NCBI GenBank assembly: GCA_021790695.1
Contig: JAJYGJ010000004.1
Location: 1 to 22,989, forward strand
Length of the DNA: 22,989 nt
Origin: Nitrospirota bacterium
GTDB taxonomy: Bacteria; Nitrospirota; Thermodesulfovibrionia; Thermodesulfovibrionales; JdFR-88
Direction: 5' to 3'
Numbering within the stretch: position 1 is the first letter of the stretch; the number at the start of each line of letters is the position of its first letter. Below, piece by piece: positions 21,740 to 22,989 of the stretch. The notes under the pieces were generated by a model, which ran no database searches, had not been told where the DNA came from, and was given only the letters and a program-made list of their open reading frames with translations. The position numbers and the translations under genes were made by a program.

Positions 21740-22774
21740 TTGAAAAAAATGATGAAAAGACAGATTGCGTTTTTCCTGGCGGTTTCGGCGGGACTCATCG
21801 TGCTTTACGCCTTCATCCAGTTTTCGATGCCGGTGAGCCCCTCAAAAGGGACGGAAGAGGTGCACATCGCTCAAGGCATGACGTTCAGCCGGGCGGCGGC
21901 CCTCCTCAAGAGCAAGGGGTACATCGGCGACAAAAGGCTTTTTATCCTTGCGGCCAGGCTCACGGGGGCCGACAGGCGGCTCAAACCCGGCTATTACGTT
22001 CTGAACGGATTGATGAGCCCCTGGACGATCTTCGAGCTTCTGAAAAACGGCAGGCTGCTCCAAAACGAGGTGACCGTGGTGGAGGGCGAAAGCCTCCGGG
22101 GGATAAAGCGGACATTCGTGCGGGAGGGCGTAATGAACGCGGAGAATTTCGACCGCCTCATCACGGACAGGTCTTTTCTTGCAAAACTGGACATCAACGC
22201 CCCCTCCCTGGAGGGCTATCTCTTTCCGGACACCTATCTGTTTCCGAAGGGCGAGGGGCCCCGGCAGGTCCTGGAGACGATGGTGCGCCGCCTGATGCAG
22301 GCATACCTGGGCGGCGGGCTCCAGGCGAGGGCCCTGGCGATGGGCCTCAGCTTGAACTCGGTCCTTACGCTGGCCTCGATGGTGGAAAGAGAGGCGGAGC
22401 TGAACTCCGAAAGGCCCATCATCGCGGCCGTTTTTTTGAACAGGCTCAAAAAGGGCATGCCGCTTCAATGCGATCCCACCGCCGTTTACGGCGTAAAACC
22501 CTTTTCGGAGGGCGTGACAAGCGCGGACCTCAAGAACCGCACCATGTATAACACATACATAATAAAGGGCCTGCCGCCCGGGCCGATCGACAACCCGGGG
22601 ATCAAATCCATAGAGGCGGTCCTTTATCCGGCAAAGGTGAACTATCTCTATTTTGTCTCCAACTATGACGGCACGCACACCTTCTCCGTCACATACGCCG
22701 GGCAGGAACAGGCGATACTGCGATCAAGGGGAGAGTTGAAGGAAAAAGATGATGAAACGGCAAAGGACAACTAG
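21740..22774 (+). CDS. mltG: Endolytic murein transglycosylase MltG
   Basis: Inner-membrane YceG-like enzyme that cuts nascent glycan strands and helps release finished peptidoglycan. The 344-residue product has a basic N-terminus, one transmembrane anchor (about 8-27), a LysM-like subdomain (about 40-105, VHIAQGMTFSRAAALLKSKG) and the catalytic domain. Catalytic Glu lies in TLASMVEREA (E216). EGYLFPDTY, FLNRLKKGMPLQCDPTAVYG, YNTYIIKGLPPGPI and NPGIKSIEAVLYP are all family motifs. GGAGGG (21731-21736) favours the TTG start at 21740; ATG codons at 21749 and 21752 are alternatives at wider spacing. It overlaps the following ispG by 26 nt. Confidence 0.96.
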   Translation: MKKMMKRQIAFFLAVSAGLIVLYAFIQFSMPVSPSKGTEEVHIAQGMTFSRAAALLKSKGYIGDKRLFILAARLTGADRRLKPGYYVLNGLMSPWTIFELLKNGRLLQNEVTVVEGESLRGIKRTFVREGVMNAENFDRLITDRSFLAKLDINAPSLEGYLFPDTYLFPKGEGPRQVLETMVRRLMQAYLGGGLQARALAMGLSLNSVLTLASMVEREAELNSERPIIAAVFLNRLKKGMPLQCDPTAVYGVKPFSEGVTSADLKNRTMYNTYIIKGLPPGPIDNPGIKSIEAVLYPAKVNYLYFVSNYDGTHTFSVTYAGQEQAILRSRGELKEKDDETAKDN

Positions 22775-22989
22775 GCTCATTCACGTGGGCAACGTCCCCG
22801 TGGGCGGCGGAAGCCCCGTATCCATCCAGTCCATGACCAAGACGGACACCAGGGACGCGCGGGCCACGGTCAGGCAGATAAAGGCTTTAAAGAGGGAAGG
22901 CTGCGATATAATCAGGGCCGCCGTGCCGGATATGGAGGCGGCCCGCGCCCTGGGCCCGATAAAAAGGGGTTCTCCCATCCCGGTCATAG
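22749..22989 (+). CDS. ispG: 4-hydroxy-3-methylbut-2-enyl-diphosphate synthase IspG, 3'-partial
   Basis: Iron-sulfur enzyme of the MEP isoprenoid pathway that converts methylerythritol cyclodiphosphate to HMBPP. Only the first 80 residues are inside the window, in a frame different from mltG. They read MMKRQRTTRLIHVGNVPVG, then GSPVSIQSMTKTDTRDA, then IKALKREGCDIIRAAVPDMEAA, which is the conserved N-terminal TIM-barrel start of IspG. The ATG at 22749 (or 22752) lies 6 nt after GAAGG, inside the end of mltG. The Cys ligands of the 4Fe-4S cluster lie beyond the edge. Confidence 0.93.
   Translation, partial: MMKRQRTTRLIHVGNVPVGGGSPVSIQSMTKTDTRDARATVRQIKALKREGCDIIRAAVPDMEAARALGPIKRGSPIPVI

Overview
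This is a GC-rich chromosomal segment from a diderm, LPS-making bacterium. The evidence is a BamA/Skp/LpxD/FabZ/LpxA/LpxI cluster, an outer-membrane barrel ending in Phe, and MEP-pathway isoprenoid synthesis (ispG). Several gene pairings (class V aminotransferase + serA + purA, cimA near asd, LpxI instead of LpxH) are typical of Desulfobacterota/Nitrospirota-type genomes. That placement is an inference; no marker here fixes the phylum.

Layout: 1-3857 holds the 3' part of a chorismate-binding synthase (pabB/trpE type, +), which converges on asd and cimA (both -). Positions 3976-8717 form a tightly packed + strand operon: class V aminotransferase, serA, purA, comF. Junctions are 4-nt or 1-nt overlaps, or a 4-nt gap. 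Positions 8718-8989 are non-coding and fold into an elaborate branched structure closed by a stem of about 19 bp. Positions 8990-12233 carry a PHP-domain hydrolase, a membrane-anchored TPR protein and a methyl-accepting chemotaxis protein. Positions 12278-14051 are a minus-strand MltD-like lytic transglycosylase (SLT + LysM) bracketed by two ~97 % identical, ~245-bp inverted repeats. Positions 14106-20165 are the outer-membrane biogenesis and lipid A operon: bamA, skp, lpxD, fabZ, lpxA, lpxI. Positions 20249-21592 (-) encode a thymidine/pyrimidine-nucleoside phosphorylase, divergent from mltG and the 5' end of ispG, which runs off the window.

Functionally the window is mostly housekeeping: amino-acid synthesis (aspartate semialdehyde, citramalate to isoleucine, serine), purine synthesis, envelope assembly and peptidoglycan processing. 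The unexplained signals are mostly non-coding. The main ones are the structured element at 8754-8913, the inverted repeats around the transglycosylase (one of whose edges supplies the -35 box of a good candidate bamA promoter), and a perfect 17-bp palindrome inside the chorismate-enzyme ORF. On the protein side, the nucleoside phosphorylase has Gln where the family has its active-site His. No CRISPR, transposase, phage, tRNA or rRNA gene was seen.
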